The notes under the pieces were generated by a model that saw only the letters and a list, made by a program, of their open reading frames with translations, was not told the DNA's origin and searched no databases. A DNA stretch of 64,000 bases from Streptomyces sp. ISL-1 (lineage in GTDB: Bacteria > Actinomycetota > Actinomycetes > Streptomycetales > Streptomycetaceae), in contig NZ_JAGGOI010000002.1 in assembly GCF_018614585.1 (NCBI RefSeq), positions 16,880 to 80,879 on the forward strand, written 5' to 3'. The first letter of the stretch is position 1, and every line of letters begins with the position of its first letter. Shown here one piece after another: positions 8,443-16,845 of the stretch. A program made the position numbers and the translations under genes.

Positions 8443-9154
8443 CGGGTCACTTTCCAGCGCACCAAGACCTGGAAGGAGTCCACCGACCCAGGCTTCGAGG
8501 CCAAGCTCGACCGGATCGAGTACGCCCTCAACGAGCGCCCCCGACCGTACCTTTGCCTTCGACGAGTTCGGACCGCTCGGCATCCGCCCCATTGCCGGCA
8601 CTTGCTGGGCGAAGCGGGGCCGGCCCGACCGTTTGCCAGCCACCTATCGCCGGACCCACGGCACCCGATATTTCCACGGCTGCTATTCGGTGGGCGATGA
8701 CACCCTGTGGGGGGTCAACCGACGCCGCAAGGGCATCGTCTCCACTTGGGCCGCGCTGAAGTCGATCCGTGCGGCCCGTCCGGACGGAGCCCCGATCTAC
8801 GTAATCCTGGACAACCTGTCCGCGCACAAGAACCGACGCATCCTGCGCTGGGCCACGATGAACAAGGTCGTGCTCTGCTTCACCCCGACCAAAGCGTCCT
8901 GGGCGAACCCGATCGAGGCGCATTTCGGACCGCTGCGGCAGTTCACGGTGGCCAACTCCAACCATCCCAACCACACCGTGCAGACCCGAGCCCTGCACTC
9001 CTACCTGCGCTGGCGCAACAAGAACGCCCGCCACCCCGACGTCCTGGCCGCCCAACGCCGTGAACGCGCCCGCAGGGAGAAAGGCATCCGCTGGGGCGGA
9101 CGTCCTTTCGCCAGCCTCAAGCGAACGCCTACACCGGCACCTGGTAGACCCTGA
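8443..9154 (+). pseudogene. IS630-type transposase, C-terminal remnant with frameshift
   Basis: A first segment (VTFQRTKTWKESTDPGFEAK, 8443-8540) is in one frame; the rest (TFAFDEFGPLG onward) continues in the next, so a frameshift lies near 8540. All three catalytic blocks are visible: FAFDEFGP, YVILDNLSAHK and SWANPIEAHF. The N-terminal HTH is missing. The 130 bp before it hold no recognisable gene. The dead copy overlaps the 3' end of the next minus-strand gene. Confidence 0.78.
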
Positions 9155-9533
9155 TCTCCGCGGGCTTGAGCGCGCTAATCGCTACCCACACCGGCTGGCG
9201 CCTCAGCGCCTGGGCCCAGTGGTCGAGGTCGTCCTCGGCGTCGTGGAAAAACCACGAGTTGAAGCTCCCCAGATCCTGCAGAGCAGGATCGAGCCGGTAG
9301 CGCAGTTCGCAGTGCACCTGCACGTAATGGTCGTGATCGCCGTCGCTGTCAACGACGTCGAACTGCCGGGTGAAGTCCAAGTTGAACGTCGCGGGGCCGT
9401 CGAAGGCATGGGTCCCGTACTGGAACAGCAGACCGTCCACATCGGGAGTGTCAGGCGTGTCAAAGCGAACCCGGCCGAAGCGGAGAAAGACACGGTTACG
9501 CACGCGAACTCGACGGGGGCGGCTTCGACCCAC
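9129..9533 (-). CDS. Hypothetical protein
   Basis: About 134 aa. Composition is protein-like: FGRVRFDTPDTPDVDGLLFQ, then FNLDFTRQFDVVDSDGDHDH and a Trp-rich tail ending KPAEIRVYQVPV. The acidic, aromatic-rich profile resembles small immunity or phage accessory proteins, but I do not recognise the family. Start uncertain: GTG at 9533 opens the frame, while GTG near 9503 removes a basic stretch that looks non-coding. It lies among remnants. Confidence 0.45.
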   Translation of the reverse strand: MGRSRPRRVRVRNRVFLRFGRVRFDTPDTPDVDGLLFQYGTHAFDGPATFNLDFTRQFDVVDSDGDHDHYVQVHCELRYRLDPALQDLGSFNSWFFHDAEDDLDHWAQALRRQPVWVAISALKPAEIRVYQVPV

Positions 9534-9607
9534 ACTCGGCGTCGAGCGACAGCGCGAGTTGTAAGGCGGCCCTGCAGGAGGGCAAATACCCAGAGCTCCA
9601 AGCCTGC

Positions 9608-10171
9608 ATGTACTTCGAACACCGGGCCCGACTCGCCATCCTCAAGGCTGCCGTGGACTACGCGCTCGCGAACTTGGACGGGCCGCCGGAGCTGGGGATG
9701 TCGGAGGACGGAAAGTTCTTCTTCTTTCGAGGGCTGACGTACCACGCTCTGCCGACCTCGTTTCACGACGGCATGGACTGGCTGCGGCAACAGCCCAACT
9801 TCCGGCGCTACGCAGCCTTCTGGCAGCAGTTCCTCTGGGGATGGGGAGGGTTCTGCCTCGACGACCGGAAGGACCAGGAGTTCGCGTGGATGTCGAGGTA
9901 CTCCGGAATCCCGGCCAGCGAGATCCCAACAGCACTTGAGGCCTTCGACCGCTTCTTCCCCGTACCGAACGGCTGGTTCGTCACGCCGGGGCCGACGGAC
10001 ATTCACATGCTCAAGATGGTCCCGATGGTCTTCCAGGGAATCGGCGCCCACCATCGACGCGTCCAGTACAGCCTGGGCGACAACCTGTCCACGCTCAACC
10101 CAAGCGCCCAGTACATGCTCAGCGACCTTGGCAAACGCATCAACTGTGCGGTTGACTTCCTGCTCTCGTAG
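9608..10171 (+). CDS. Hypothetical protein, probably 5'-truncated
   Basis: 187 aa from ATG 9608. The frame stays open and coding-like upstream to about 9480 (ELDGGGFDPHSASSDSA, CKAALQEGKYPELQAC) without an ATG, so this is likely the tail of a larger gene cut at its 5' end. Features: DGKFFFFRGLTYHALPTSF, a Trp/Phe-rich block (FWQQFLWGWGGFCLDD) and GWFVTPGPTDIHMLKMVP. No family recognised. Confidence 0.45.
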   Translation: MYFEHRARLAILKAAVDYALANLDGPPELGMSEDGKFFFFRGLTYHALPTSFHDGMDWLRQQPNFRRYAAFWQQFLWGWGGFCLDDRKDQEFAWMSRYSGIPASEIPTALEAFDRFFPVPNGWFVTPGPTDIHMLKMVPMVFQGIGAHHRRVQYSLGDNLSTLNPSAQYMLSDLGKRINCAVDFLLS

Positions 10172-10202
10172 GCGGTACTGACCATGCACACTCCCTTCGC
10201 GG

Positions 10203-10298
10203 TCAGGTCAGCTCGGTGATACCGACGGCGGCGCGAGGCCGGTTGCGAGCCCACCGCTTGAGGTCGCCGACCCGGTAGAGGAGTTCGGCACCGCGCAT
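10203..10298 (-). pseudogene. Short C-terminal remnant of a DNA-binding/excisionase-like protein
   Basis: 31 codons (ELLYRVGDLKRWARNRPR, then AAVGITELT). The pattern LYRVGDLKRWA resembles the tail of small HTH/excisionase proteins of integrative elements. Too short for certainty. Confidence 0.25.
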
Positions 10299-10330
10299 GC
10301 CCGCCGGAGCTGGGAAGGGACCAGAGGTCC

Positions 10331-11161
10331 CTATTGGACACTCTGGCGACAGGGACCCGCGATCGAGGTGCCAAGCCAATCGATCGTTGCTGAGATGCCC
10401 TCGAGTATCGGTACAGGCTTCACGGCCGGGAAAAGCGCTCGCAGGCGTGTGCCGTCGGCCTGGGAATGGGGGACATCTCCCACGCGAGTGGTCGTGTGCT
10501 TCCTCAGAGCACGGATTCCGGTTGTGGCCTCGATCGCAGGAATCAGGTCCAGAAGGGGCAGACGTGTCCCGAAGGCCAGGTTCACCGGGCGAAATTCGAC
10601 AACCCGGCGCAGGAGCGCGTCGGTGAGTACACGGCAGACGGAACCTACGTACGTGAAGTCCCGCGTCTGAGTGCCGTCACCGTGCACGGTGACGGGCTGG
10701 CCGGCGAGCGTGGCGCTGATCCACTTCGGGATGACCGCGGCGTAGGGATGGTCGGCGCGCTGGCCGGGGCCGTAGACGTTGAAGAAGCGGAAGGGCAGGA
10801 CTGGCAGGCCGTAGCTGTGGTGGTACGCGCCCAGGTATGCCTCGGTGGCGAGTTTGGTGACCGCGTACGGGCTCATCGGGGCGGTGGTGAGGTCCTCATG
10901 CTTCGGGAGGTGCGGGTTAGCACCGTAGACGGATGATGAGGAAGCTGCGATCACGTGCAGGTTGTCAGCGCGGCGGGCGGCTTCGAGAACCTGGAGGGTT
11001 CCGGTCGCGTTGGCGTGGTGGCTGGCCACGGGGTCCTTCACGGAGCGCGGTACAGATGGCAGGGCGGCCAGATGGACGATCGCGTCCGCGCCGTGGAAGA
11101 CCCGGTCCAGAAGCGCTGCGTCCTGGATGTCGCCTTCGATGAAGTGAGCATCGAGGCCCAT
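10331..11161 (-). pseudogene. NAD-dependent nucleotide-sugar epimerase/dehydratase, N-terminus missing
   Basis: 276 residues of an extended SDR close to UDP-glucose 4-epimerases: AIVHLAALPSVPRS, SSSVYGANPHLPK, the catalytic-type PYAVTKLATEAY (YxxxK), RFFNVYGPGQ and TRDFTYV. The Rossmann GxxGxxG segment that should precede residue 1 is absent; the homologous reading stops at about 11160, exactly where a plus-strand tail of another gene begins. It is therefore a rearrangement product, probably inactive because it cannot bind NAD. Confidence 0.75.
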
Positions 11162-11263
11162 AAGGACCTGAAGCCCGGCTACGTCGCCGACTGGGCCGAT
11201 CTGCCAGCGTGGCAGCAGGAGACGGACTCGGACATCTTCGAGCGCATCGAGCAGACCGTCTGA
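11159..11263 (+). pseudogene. C-terminal tail of an unidentified protein
   Basis: The frame ends DWADLPAWQQETDSDIFERI followed by EQTV and TGA, then a good terminator. This tail type is common in actinophage or integrative-element small proteins. It abuts the broken epimerase gene, marking a recombination junction. Confidence 0.35.
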
Positions 11264-11280
11264 ACCCCGGGAACGACGAA

Positions 11281-11311
11281 GCCCCCGTCCGGACCGCCCC
11301 GGGACGGGGGC
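11281..11311 (+). terminator. Rho-independent-type hairpin
   Basis: GCCCCCGTCC pairs perfectly with GGACGGGGGC across an 11-nt loop, 17 bp after the stop at 11263. Confidence 0.6.
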
Positions 11312-11440
11312 GCCTCCTTACGTAGCCATCGAGGTAGCCACGGAAGCGCCCTCCCTGAACGTTTGCGCAGGTCATAGCGTTGCGGTGATTCTCCCCGGCG
11401 TACAGCCCGACTCGTCTGCCGTCACCTGCGGCTTTGCCTC

Positions 11441-11476
11441 GGAAAGGGCCTCTGACCTGCGCCGGAGGCCCTTTCC
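11441..11476. terminator. Hairpin, probable terminator
   Basis: GGAAAGGGCCTC (11441-11452) pairs perfectly over 12 bp with GAGGCCCTTTCC (11465-11476); TTTC follows. No intact gene precedes it; it may belong to a lost element. Confidence 0.55.
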
Positions 11477-11510
11477 GATCTTTCGGGGGCTTGCCGCGTT
11501 AGGCGGTGAA

Positions 11511-11560
11511 AAGTCCCTCGGAAGTCCCTCAGACAGCGCTGAAAGTCCCTGAAAAGTCCC
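11511..11560 (+). repeat. Four phased AAGTCCC repeats
   Basis: AAGTCCC occurs at 11511, 11522, 11543 and 11554, that is at spacings of 11, 21 and 11 bp, on one face of the helix. They lie about 130 bp from a tRNA-Thr-like half, as arm-type integrase or excisionase sites would. The 11264-11897 gap otherwise holds two hairpins and the tRNA scar. Confidence 0.5.
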
Positions 11561-11688
11561 AGGAGCAGAGGGGTGAGCGACGCCTTCGGACTGGTTCGGA
11601 TCGATGAGACATAGCGCTGTTGCTCTACGCCCGTGACCCTGCAACTGCCGTGAGGCAGGACGTGGTCTGTGGTGGAGGGGTCTGGACA

Positions 11689-11731
11689 CGCTGCACTCGT
11701 AATGCGTAGGTCAGAGGTTTGGTTTCTGTGA
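11689..11731 (+). other. tRNA-Thr(CGT)-like 3' half, att scar
   Basis: CTCGTAATGCGTAGGTC reproduces the anticodon loop and following stem/variable region of tRNA-Thr(CGT); the T-arm that follows is degenerate (AGGTTTGGTTTCTGTG). There is no 5' half, so it is not a gene. Such halves remain where integrases recombine into tRNA genes. Confidence 0.45.
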
Positions 11732-11897
11732 CGAGAATCGAGCTCTAAGCCTCTGAACTGGTCTTTTGTGTTTTGGGGCGGCTGGCTCCGCCTTATATCA
11801 GGGGTCGCCGGTGGAAAAACGTGGGACAGCCGTGCAGTTAAATCGGGTCCCCCGGCTGCGCTATGGTGCGGCGTCGGGACCAGGACGGGGGTGCTCG

Positions 11898-12095
11898 GTG
11901 GCGGCGGTGCAGGGGCTCAAGGCCGGTGATCGGCGGGTACGTGCTGCATGGCAGGCTCGGTGCCGGGGGCATGGGCGAGGTCTTCCTCGGCCGGTCGCGC
12001 GGCGGGCGCCGGGTCACGGTGAAGGTCGTACGGCCGTACATCGCCGACGAGCCGGGCTTTCGTGCTCGCTTCCGCCGCGAGGTGGAGGCCGCCCG
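11898..12095 (+). pseudogene. Ser/Thr protein kinase, N-terminal fragment
   Basis: The glycine-rich loop HGRLGAGGMGEVFLG and the ATP-lysine strand (RVTVKVV), followed by FRARFRREVEAAR, are clear Pkn-type kinase sequence. The first residues (VQGLKAGD) are in another frame, because a few bases of the usual PRV-IGGY junction are missing. After 12095 the kinase stops and the rpoA leader begins. About 65 of at least 260 kinase residues remain. Confidence 0.7.
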
Positions 12096-12185
12096 GTGCG
12101 GCCTCGTTGGAAGCTGTACCGCCCGTACCCTTCGTAGTGTCTATGGCGTCACATAGCGGGCGCCGAACACTGGAGGTAATACCTC

Positions 12186-13199
12186 GTGCTGATTGCTCAG
12201 CGTCCGTCTTTGACCGAAGAGGTCGTCGACGAGTTCCGTTCCCGGTTCGTGATCGAGCCGTTGGAGCCGGGCTTCGGTTACACCCTCGGTAACTCGCTCC
12301 GTCGTACGCTCCTGTCCTCGATCCCCGGTGCTGCGGTTACCAGCGTCCGGGTCGAGGGTGTCGTGCACGAGTTCACCACCGTGCCGGGCGTCAAGGAGGA
12401 CGTCACCGACCTGATCCTGAACATCAAGCAGTTGGTCGTCTCCTCGGAGCAGGACGAGCCGGTCGTGATGTACCTGCGTAAGCAGGGTCCCGGCCTGGTC
12501 GCCGCTGCTGACGTCGCCCCGCCGGCCGGTGTCGAGGTGCACAACCCCGACCTCGTCCTCGCCACGCTCAACGGCAAGGGCAGGCTGGAGATGGAGCTGA
12601 CCGTCGAGCGGGGCCGCGGTTACGTCTCCGCCGTGCAGAACAAGCAGGTGGGACAGGAGATCGGTCGTATCCCGGTCGACTCGATCTACTCGCCGGTTCT
12701 GAAGGTCACGTACAAGGTCGAGGCCACGCGTGTCGAGCAGCGCACCGACTTCGACAAGCTGATCGTCGACGTCGAGACCAAGCAGGCCATGCGTCCGCGT
12801 GACGCCATGGCTTCGGCCGGTAAGACCCTGGTCGAGCTGTTCGGTCTGGCCCGCGAGCTGAACATCGACGCCGAGGGCGTCGACATGGGCCCGTCCCCCA
12901 CGGACGCCGCCCTCGCCGCCGACCTGGCGCTGCCGATCGAGGAGCTGGAGCTCACGGTCCGCTCGTACAACTGCCTCAAGCGTGAGGGCGTCCACTCCGT
13001 GGGTGAGCTCCTGGCGCGCTCCGAGGCCGACCTGCTCGACATCCGCAACTTCGGTGCGAAGTCGATCGACGAGGTCAAGGTGAAGCTGGCCGGCATGGGC
13101 CTGGGGCTCAAGGACAGCCCGCCCGGATTCGACCCGACGGCCGCTGCCGACGCCTTCGGCGCCGCGGACACGGGTTTCGTCGAGACCGAGCAGTACTGA
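12186..13199 (+). CDS. rpoA: RNA polymerase alpha subunit, ectopic copy
   Basis: 337 aa, full length for a Streptomyces alpha subunit. GTG start at 12186, GGAGG nine bases upstream. The N-terminal assembly domain ([20 protein letters not shown]) and the C-terminal promoter/activator-binding domain ([29 protein letters not shown]) are both complete, with the usual FVETEQY end. No internal stop or frameshift. In Streptomyces rpoA normally lies between rpsD and rplQ; here a truncated kinase precedes it and a SLOG-type pseudogene follows, so this is a displaced or second copy. The ~60 bp leader looks carried along from the original locus. Expected to assemble into RNAP if expressed. Confidence 0.93.
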   Translation: MLIAQRPSLTEEVVDEFRSRFVIEPLEPGFGYTLGNSLRRTLLSSIPGAAVTSVRVEGVVHEFTTVPGVKEDVTDLILNIKQLVVSSEQDEPVVMYLRKQGPGLVAAADVAPPAGVEVHNPDLVLATLNGKGRLEMELTVERGRGYVSAVQNKQVGQEIGRIPVDSIYSPVLKVTYKVEATRVEQRTDFDKLIVDVETKQAMRPRDAMASAGKTLVELFGLARELNIDAEGVDMGPSPTDAALAADLALPIEELELTVRSYNCLKREGVHSVGELLARSEADLLDIRNFGAKSIDEVKVKLAGMGLGLKDSPPGFDPTAAADAFGAADTGFVETEQY

Positions 13200-13344
13200 A
13201 CGCTGTCAGGTCGCGCGGGAGCCGGGAGTCCCCCGGACCGGGCGGCCAGGTGCACGACGAGCTCTTCAGGCTGGACCAGTCTTGCGAGGGGCAGGGCTCA
13301 TGTCCTCGGACTCCGGCCGGTAGGGCATGGGGACTTCACGGTCG

Positions 13345-13703
13345 TGACGGGCAGGCTGCTGGAGGCTGAACTGGCCTGTGTGCTGGCGTGATTCGCGCCG
13401 CAGGGGTTGATCGGTAGGGTGCGGGCCGACGCGGGACTGCCATCGGTTTTCCCGCGGGTCGTCCGGAATACGGGCGGCCCGCTGGTGGTCGTTCTGCCTA
13501 CGCAGGAGGCGGTGCCCGCGCCGCTGGCGAGGCACGACCGTACGGCGGCGGGTGAACTGCCGCTCCTGGCCGATCACGTACGGCTGCTGGACTTTGACCC
13601 GCGCGATCCCGACGCCTGCGCGGCGGCCGACGAGTAGATCGTCGATACTTGCCGCAGCGTGGTGGCGGTGTGGGACGGTTCGCTGTCCACGGCCCGTGAG
13701 GGT
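13345..13703 (+). pseudogene. Rossmann-fold nucleotide-binding (SLOG-like) protein, two in-frame stops
   Basis: One frame reads GRLLEAELACVLA-stop-FAPQGLIGRVRADAG, then NTGGPLVVVLPTQEA and LLDFDPRDPDACAAADE-stop-IVDTCRSVVAVWDGS. This matches small Streptomyces proteins with the VVLP and CD..VAVWDG blocks. The TAG at 13635 and an earlier TGA make it dead. Confidence 0.6.
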
Positions 13704-13968
13704 GTCGGACAGCCCCGAGGCCCGATGGCTCTTCCCCGGCCGCCGAGCCGGACAGCCCATGACCACAGAAACCATCGAACTCCGGCTCCGCCGTCTGGGC
13801 TTCCCCACCCAGCGAGGATGCACAGCGGCGATCCGCCACCTCGTCCTCCAGGCCCCGGCAACCGTGATCGCCCGCATGCTCGGCTACCACGATAAGACCA
13901 TCGCCCAGCTTGCAGCCGAGGCCGGAGGCACCTGGCGCCACTACGCTCCCGGCGACCGCACACGGTGA
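13703..13968 (+). pseudogene. Tyrosine recombinase-like C-terminal fragment, copy 1
   Basis: Reads WLFPGRRAGQPM, then GCTAAIRHLVLQAPATVIAR and AAEAGGTWRHYAPGDRTR. This is the tail of Streptomyces proteins related to phage-integrase-type recombinases. The N-terminal part is missing. A shorter, more decayed relative lies at 14847-15014. Confidence 0.6.
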
Positions 13969-13970
13969 CC

Positions 13971-13990
13971 CCGTGAGCCTTTTCCAACCT
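13971..13990. repeat. Solo IS end matching the IS5-type element at 16 kb
   Basis: CCGTGAGCCTTTTCCAACCT matches the terminal repeats of the element at 15965-16863 (CACTGAGCC.TTTCCA.CCT) at about 18 positions. It lies three bases after the recombinase fragment stop, with no transposase nearby. Confidence 0.45.
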
Positions 13991-14077
13991 CACGGCGAGG
14001 TGTGGTGATGGACGAGGACGGCCTTCCGAGCCTGGGAGTCCCTTGTCCAGGGGGCAGTCGAGGCCTTCTCGGTCATG

Positions 14078-14599
14078 TCACCGGACTCTGGGCGGCGTCC
14101 TTCGCTCGATCAGCGCGACCTGGCCGGCCTGCTCGGTAACGGGCGGGTTGTCGATGTCGGTGAGATAGGGGGCGACGAAGCCGTGGTAGTCCGCTTTGCG
14201 CTCGGCTGGTAGATCCTTCCAGCCGGTGATGCGGTCACGGCAGCGCGGTGAGCCGCACTGACAGTGGGCGGCGAAGTGATCGACGGAGTAATTCCGCATG
14301 GCGTAGTCGAAAGTGATCTCCTGGCCTGCTGTGATGGGCCGGCGGGCGATGAGGTCGTGGGCGCCGCTGGCGTTGAGGCGGATTCCGCAGTTCGGCTCGC
14401 AGGAGTGGTTCACCTTGGGGATGAGCCCGCTGTGCAGCACGAACCGTTTCTCGCCGACCTGGGAGGCATGGGAGTGGTTGTGGTCCAGCTCGCGGTCGAT
14501 GACACCGACCATCACTGTCTTGCCGACCTGGAAGGACCGGGTGGCGAACACGCCTTCCCCCTTGGCGTCGGTTCGCTGGAGTTCGTAGCCGTCGTTCAC
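14078..14599 (-). CDS. SET-domain protein (putative lysine methyltransferase)
   Basis: 173 aa from GTG 14599 (GAGAGCAGG upstream); GTG 14638 would add 13 residues without a ribosome site. All SET core motifs are present: KGEGVFATRSF near residue 13, VNHSCEPNCGI (NHS at 64-66), ITAGQEITFDYA (94-99), and a post-SET cysteine set CQCGSPRC (113, 115, 120). SET enzymes transfer methyl from SAM to lysine, mostly on eukaryotic histones; bacterial ones are rarer and substrates are mostly unknown. It is intact amid fragments, so possibly selected. No partner gene is adjacent. 14600-14846 holds nothing recognisable. Confidence 0.8.
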   Translation of the reverse strand: MNDGYELQRTDAKGEGVFATRSFQVGKTVMVGVIDRELDHNHSHASQVGEKRFVLHSGLIPKVNHSCEPNCGIRLNASGAHDLIARRPITAGQEITFDYAMRNYSVDHFAAHCQCGSPRCRDRITGWKDLPAERKADYHGFVAPYLTDIDNPPVTEQAGQVALIERRTPPRVR

Positions 14600-14846
14600 G
14601 CTGCCTGCTCTCTGCAGCTCTACCCGCGAGCCGATCACGGATGAAGCGGGCGTTCCCTACGCCGGGGACCATCCGCAGGGCATGGCACGAATGATCGATT
14701 CCGACTGATCGTCTGCAAGATACCCAAGTGGCGCGACACCTCACGACGCTACTTTGCGCCTGATATCCGGCCCATCGGCAAGGCCGAATCGAGACGGCCA
14801 GACGCCTCAGCGGCTGGTCGCACTACGCAGCCGCCCGAGCGTTCAA

Positions 14847-15014
14847 TCCGGGTCTACTCAGCGGGGACGCACCGCAGCCATCCGTCACCGTGTCCTCCAG
14901 ACACCTGCACCCGTGGTCGCCCGCATGCTCATCTACCACGGCGACACCACCGGCCACCTCGCCGATGAGGCCGGAGGGCCCGGCGTACTATGCCCAGGCG
15001 ATCACACACGGTGA
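14847..15014 (+). pseudogene. Tyrosine recombinase-like C-terminal fragment, copy 2
   Basis: STQRGRTAAIRHRVLQTPAP, VVARMLIYHGDTTG and the final CPGDHTR parallel copy 1 (13703-13968) in the same orientation 1.1 kb away. Gly-rich changes in place of GTWRHYA show decay. Confidence 0.55.
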
Positions 15015-15098
15015 CTGCGAACCCTCGCACGCAGACGAATTTCGCGTCAGCTGTTTACGCGAGGTCGCCAGTTCTGGACCCCTCGTACGGACGCCGCG

Positions 15099-15347
15099 GT
15101 GTTGGGGCCCGCGGGCGCCGAGAGTGTAGTCACCTACGAGGCCGACGTGATCGGCCCCGAATCCCCTGCGGGGTGGAGCGTGATCGTCACGGGAGTGGCA
15201 ACCCTGGAACGGGACAACGGGCAAGCGGCCCACTGGCAGAGGGTGTTGACTCCCTGGATCGGAGGGCAGAAGAGCTACGTCGTACGGATCAGGCCCGATC
15301 TGGTCACCGAATACCGTCTGGCCCCGGCCCCGCAGCCCGCGATGTAA
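15099..15347 (+). pseudogene. Pyridoxamine 5'-phosphate oxidase-like flavoprotein, C-terminal part
   Basis: SVVTYEADVIGPESPAGWSV, VIVTGVATL and SYVVRIRPDLVTEYRL are the usual end of PPOX-type flavin-binding proteins (about 130-150 aa when whole). The N-terminal strands are absent. The next 374 bp, to 15721, show no gene. Confidence 0.55.
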
Positions 15348-15721
15348 GCCGTTTCCGGCGGGCGTGAACGCGTTCACGGACTGTGGGCCCACCGCTCGCG
15401 GGGAGGCCTCATGCACGTCTCATCCTTGGATGAGCTGGTGCCCTGGGACTGCGGCTGCTGCTGTCCGCCCTGTTCATCCCGGTGCTCGTGTCCGCGGTCG
15501 TGTGGGCCGCGGCTGGCGGAGGTGTTCCCGCGTGAGCTGTGTGACACGAGCCGCAGGCGGCGGCCCGTCCGGAGCCGCGCCAGCTGAGTGATTGATGTAT
15601 GCCGGTCGAGTCCCGGTGGACGTGCCGCGGCAGGTCCGGCGCGGCTCCTCGCTACCGTCCAGGAAGGTCGGCCAAAGGCCCCTGTCTTGTCCATGCACCC
15701 AATAACGAGGAGCTGACGTTC

Positions 15722-15955
15722 ATGGCCGTGTGCGAGGTCTGCAACAACGACTACGAGATGGCGTTCGAGGTTCATGCCGCAGGAGCTGTCCACACCTTCG
15801 ACAGCATCGAGTGCGCCGCCCAGAGGTTGGCACCGATCTGCGACAACTGCCAGTGCCGTATCCTCGGCCACGGCCTTCAAGCGGACGGACAATTTTTCTG
15901 CTGCGCGCATTGCGCGCGCCAGAGGGGCTTTGCGCAACTCGTCGATCACGTCTGA
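15722..15955 (+). CDS. Small Cys-rich zinc-ribbon/metallothionein-like protein
   Basis: 77 aa from ATG 15722; GAGGAG lies 9-14 bases upstream. Cysteines come as CEVC, C (IEC), CDNCQC and CCAHC, with His between, the layout of the small actinobacterial metal-binding proteins annotated as prokaryotic metallothionein. Likely binds zinc and may act in stress or metal storage; no direct evidence. The IS5-type element is inserted 10 bp after its stop. Confidence 0.7.
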   Translation: MAVCEVCNNDYEMAFEVHAAGAVHTFDSIECAAQRLAPICDNCQCRILGHGLQADGQFFCCAHCARQRGFAQLVDHV

Positions 15956-16029
15956 GAGGCCATCCACTGAGCCATTTCCAACCTGGCGGCGACGCTGGGA
16001 CGTTGGGGGCTTTGGGCTGTACGGAACGA

Positions 16030-16087
16030 CGAAGCTCCTGGTAGACGGGTTCTCGACCAAGATCACCCACGTCCACCAGGAGCTTCG
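16030..16087 (+). promoter_or_regulatory. Inverted repeat covering the transposase ribosome site
   Basis: CGAAGCTCCTGGTAGACG (16030-16047) pairs at 17 of 18 positions with 16070-16087, 22-nt loop. The right arm contains the AGGAG at 16078-16082 that serves the TTG start at 16093, so the stem would hide it in long read-through transcripts. Confidence 0.6.
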
Positions 16088-16092
16088 CGTGT

Positions 16093-16845
16093 TTGGTCTA
16101 CCCATCGTCGATCGATCTGTCCAGCCGCACCTTGCGGTATCTGAGCAGGCAGCTCGCCGTCCGGCAGAGGGAGATCGGTACGCGGTGGCGGCGCCTGTCC
16201 GCCGGCCAGCAGGCTCTGCTGTCTCTCGCTCATCTTCGGTGCGGGGACACCTACGCCCAGCTCGCCGCCGGGTTCGGCGTCGGCATCGCGACCGTCTACC
16301 GCTACATACGCGAGGCCATCGAAGTGCTGGCGGCCCTCGCCCCGACTCTGGCCGAGGTGATGAAGACGGCCGCGCGCAAGGCGTTCGTGATCCTGGACGG
16401 CACCCTGCTGCCGATCGACCGGATCGCCGCCGACACCCCGTACTACTCCGGCAAGCACAAGCGCCATGGCATGAACGTCCAGGTCCTCACTGATCCGTTC
16501 GGCCGCCTGCTGTGGGCATCACCGGCCCTGCCCGGCGCCACCCACGACCTGACAGCAGCCCGTTCCCACGGCATCATCGACGCCCTTGCCGCCGCAGGGT
16601 TGAAGTGCTGGGCGGACAAGGCCTACCAGGGTGCCGGCCGACCGGTCCGCGTACCCTTCCGAGGACGTCGCCTCAAGCGATGGAAGCGACGGTACAACAG
16701 CAGCCACGCCAAGATCCGCTGCGTCGGCGAGCAGGCCATGGCCACGCTGAAGACCTGGCGCCTGCTGCGAAAACTCCGCTGCAGCACAAACCGGATCACC
16801 GACATCGTGAAGGCCGTCCTCGTCCTTCACCACGCCTCAGCATGA
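16093..16845 (+). CDS. IS5-family transposase (DDE, HTH_Tnp_4-type)
   Basis: 250 aa. TTG start at 16093, because AGGAG is 10 bases upstream and no ATG/GTG fits. HTH: DTYAQLAAGFGVGIATVYRY. Catalytic blocks: FVILDGTLLPID (first Asp), PGATHDLTAAR (second Asp) and the C-terminal region HAKIRCVGEQAMATLKTW (Glu). No stops or shifts, so it is likely active. The stop codon lies inside the right terminal repeat. Confidence 0.88.
   Translation: MVYPSSIDLSSRTLRYLSRQLAVRQREIGTRWRRLSAGQQALLSLAHLRCGDTYAQLAAGFGVGIATVYRYIREAIEVLAALAPTLAEVMKTAARKAFVILDGTLLPIDRIAADTPYYSGKHKRHGMNVQVLTDPFGRLLWASPALPGATHDLTAARSHGIIDALAAAGLKCWADKAYQGAGRPVRVPFRGRRLKRWKRRYNSSHAKIRCVGEQAMATLKTWRLLRKLRCSTNRITDIVKAVLVLHHASA

Noticed and set aside
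4683..9154. The two IS630-type pieces as the two ends of one composite transposon carrying the nuclease and SUKH genes
   Set aside because: They are an N-terminal and a C-terminal remnant of different subgroups (each contains its own first catalytic Asp), in opposite orientation, without matching ends.
11689..11731. A functional tRNA-Thr gene
   Set aside because: There is no 5' half (acceptor and D arm) and the T-arm does not pair; only a 3'-half relic is supported.
12141..12995. 284-codon open frame antisense to rpoA
   Set aside because: It exists because of the G/C-rich third codon positions of rpoA; no ribosome site and no recognisable domain.
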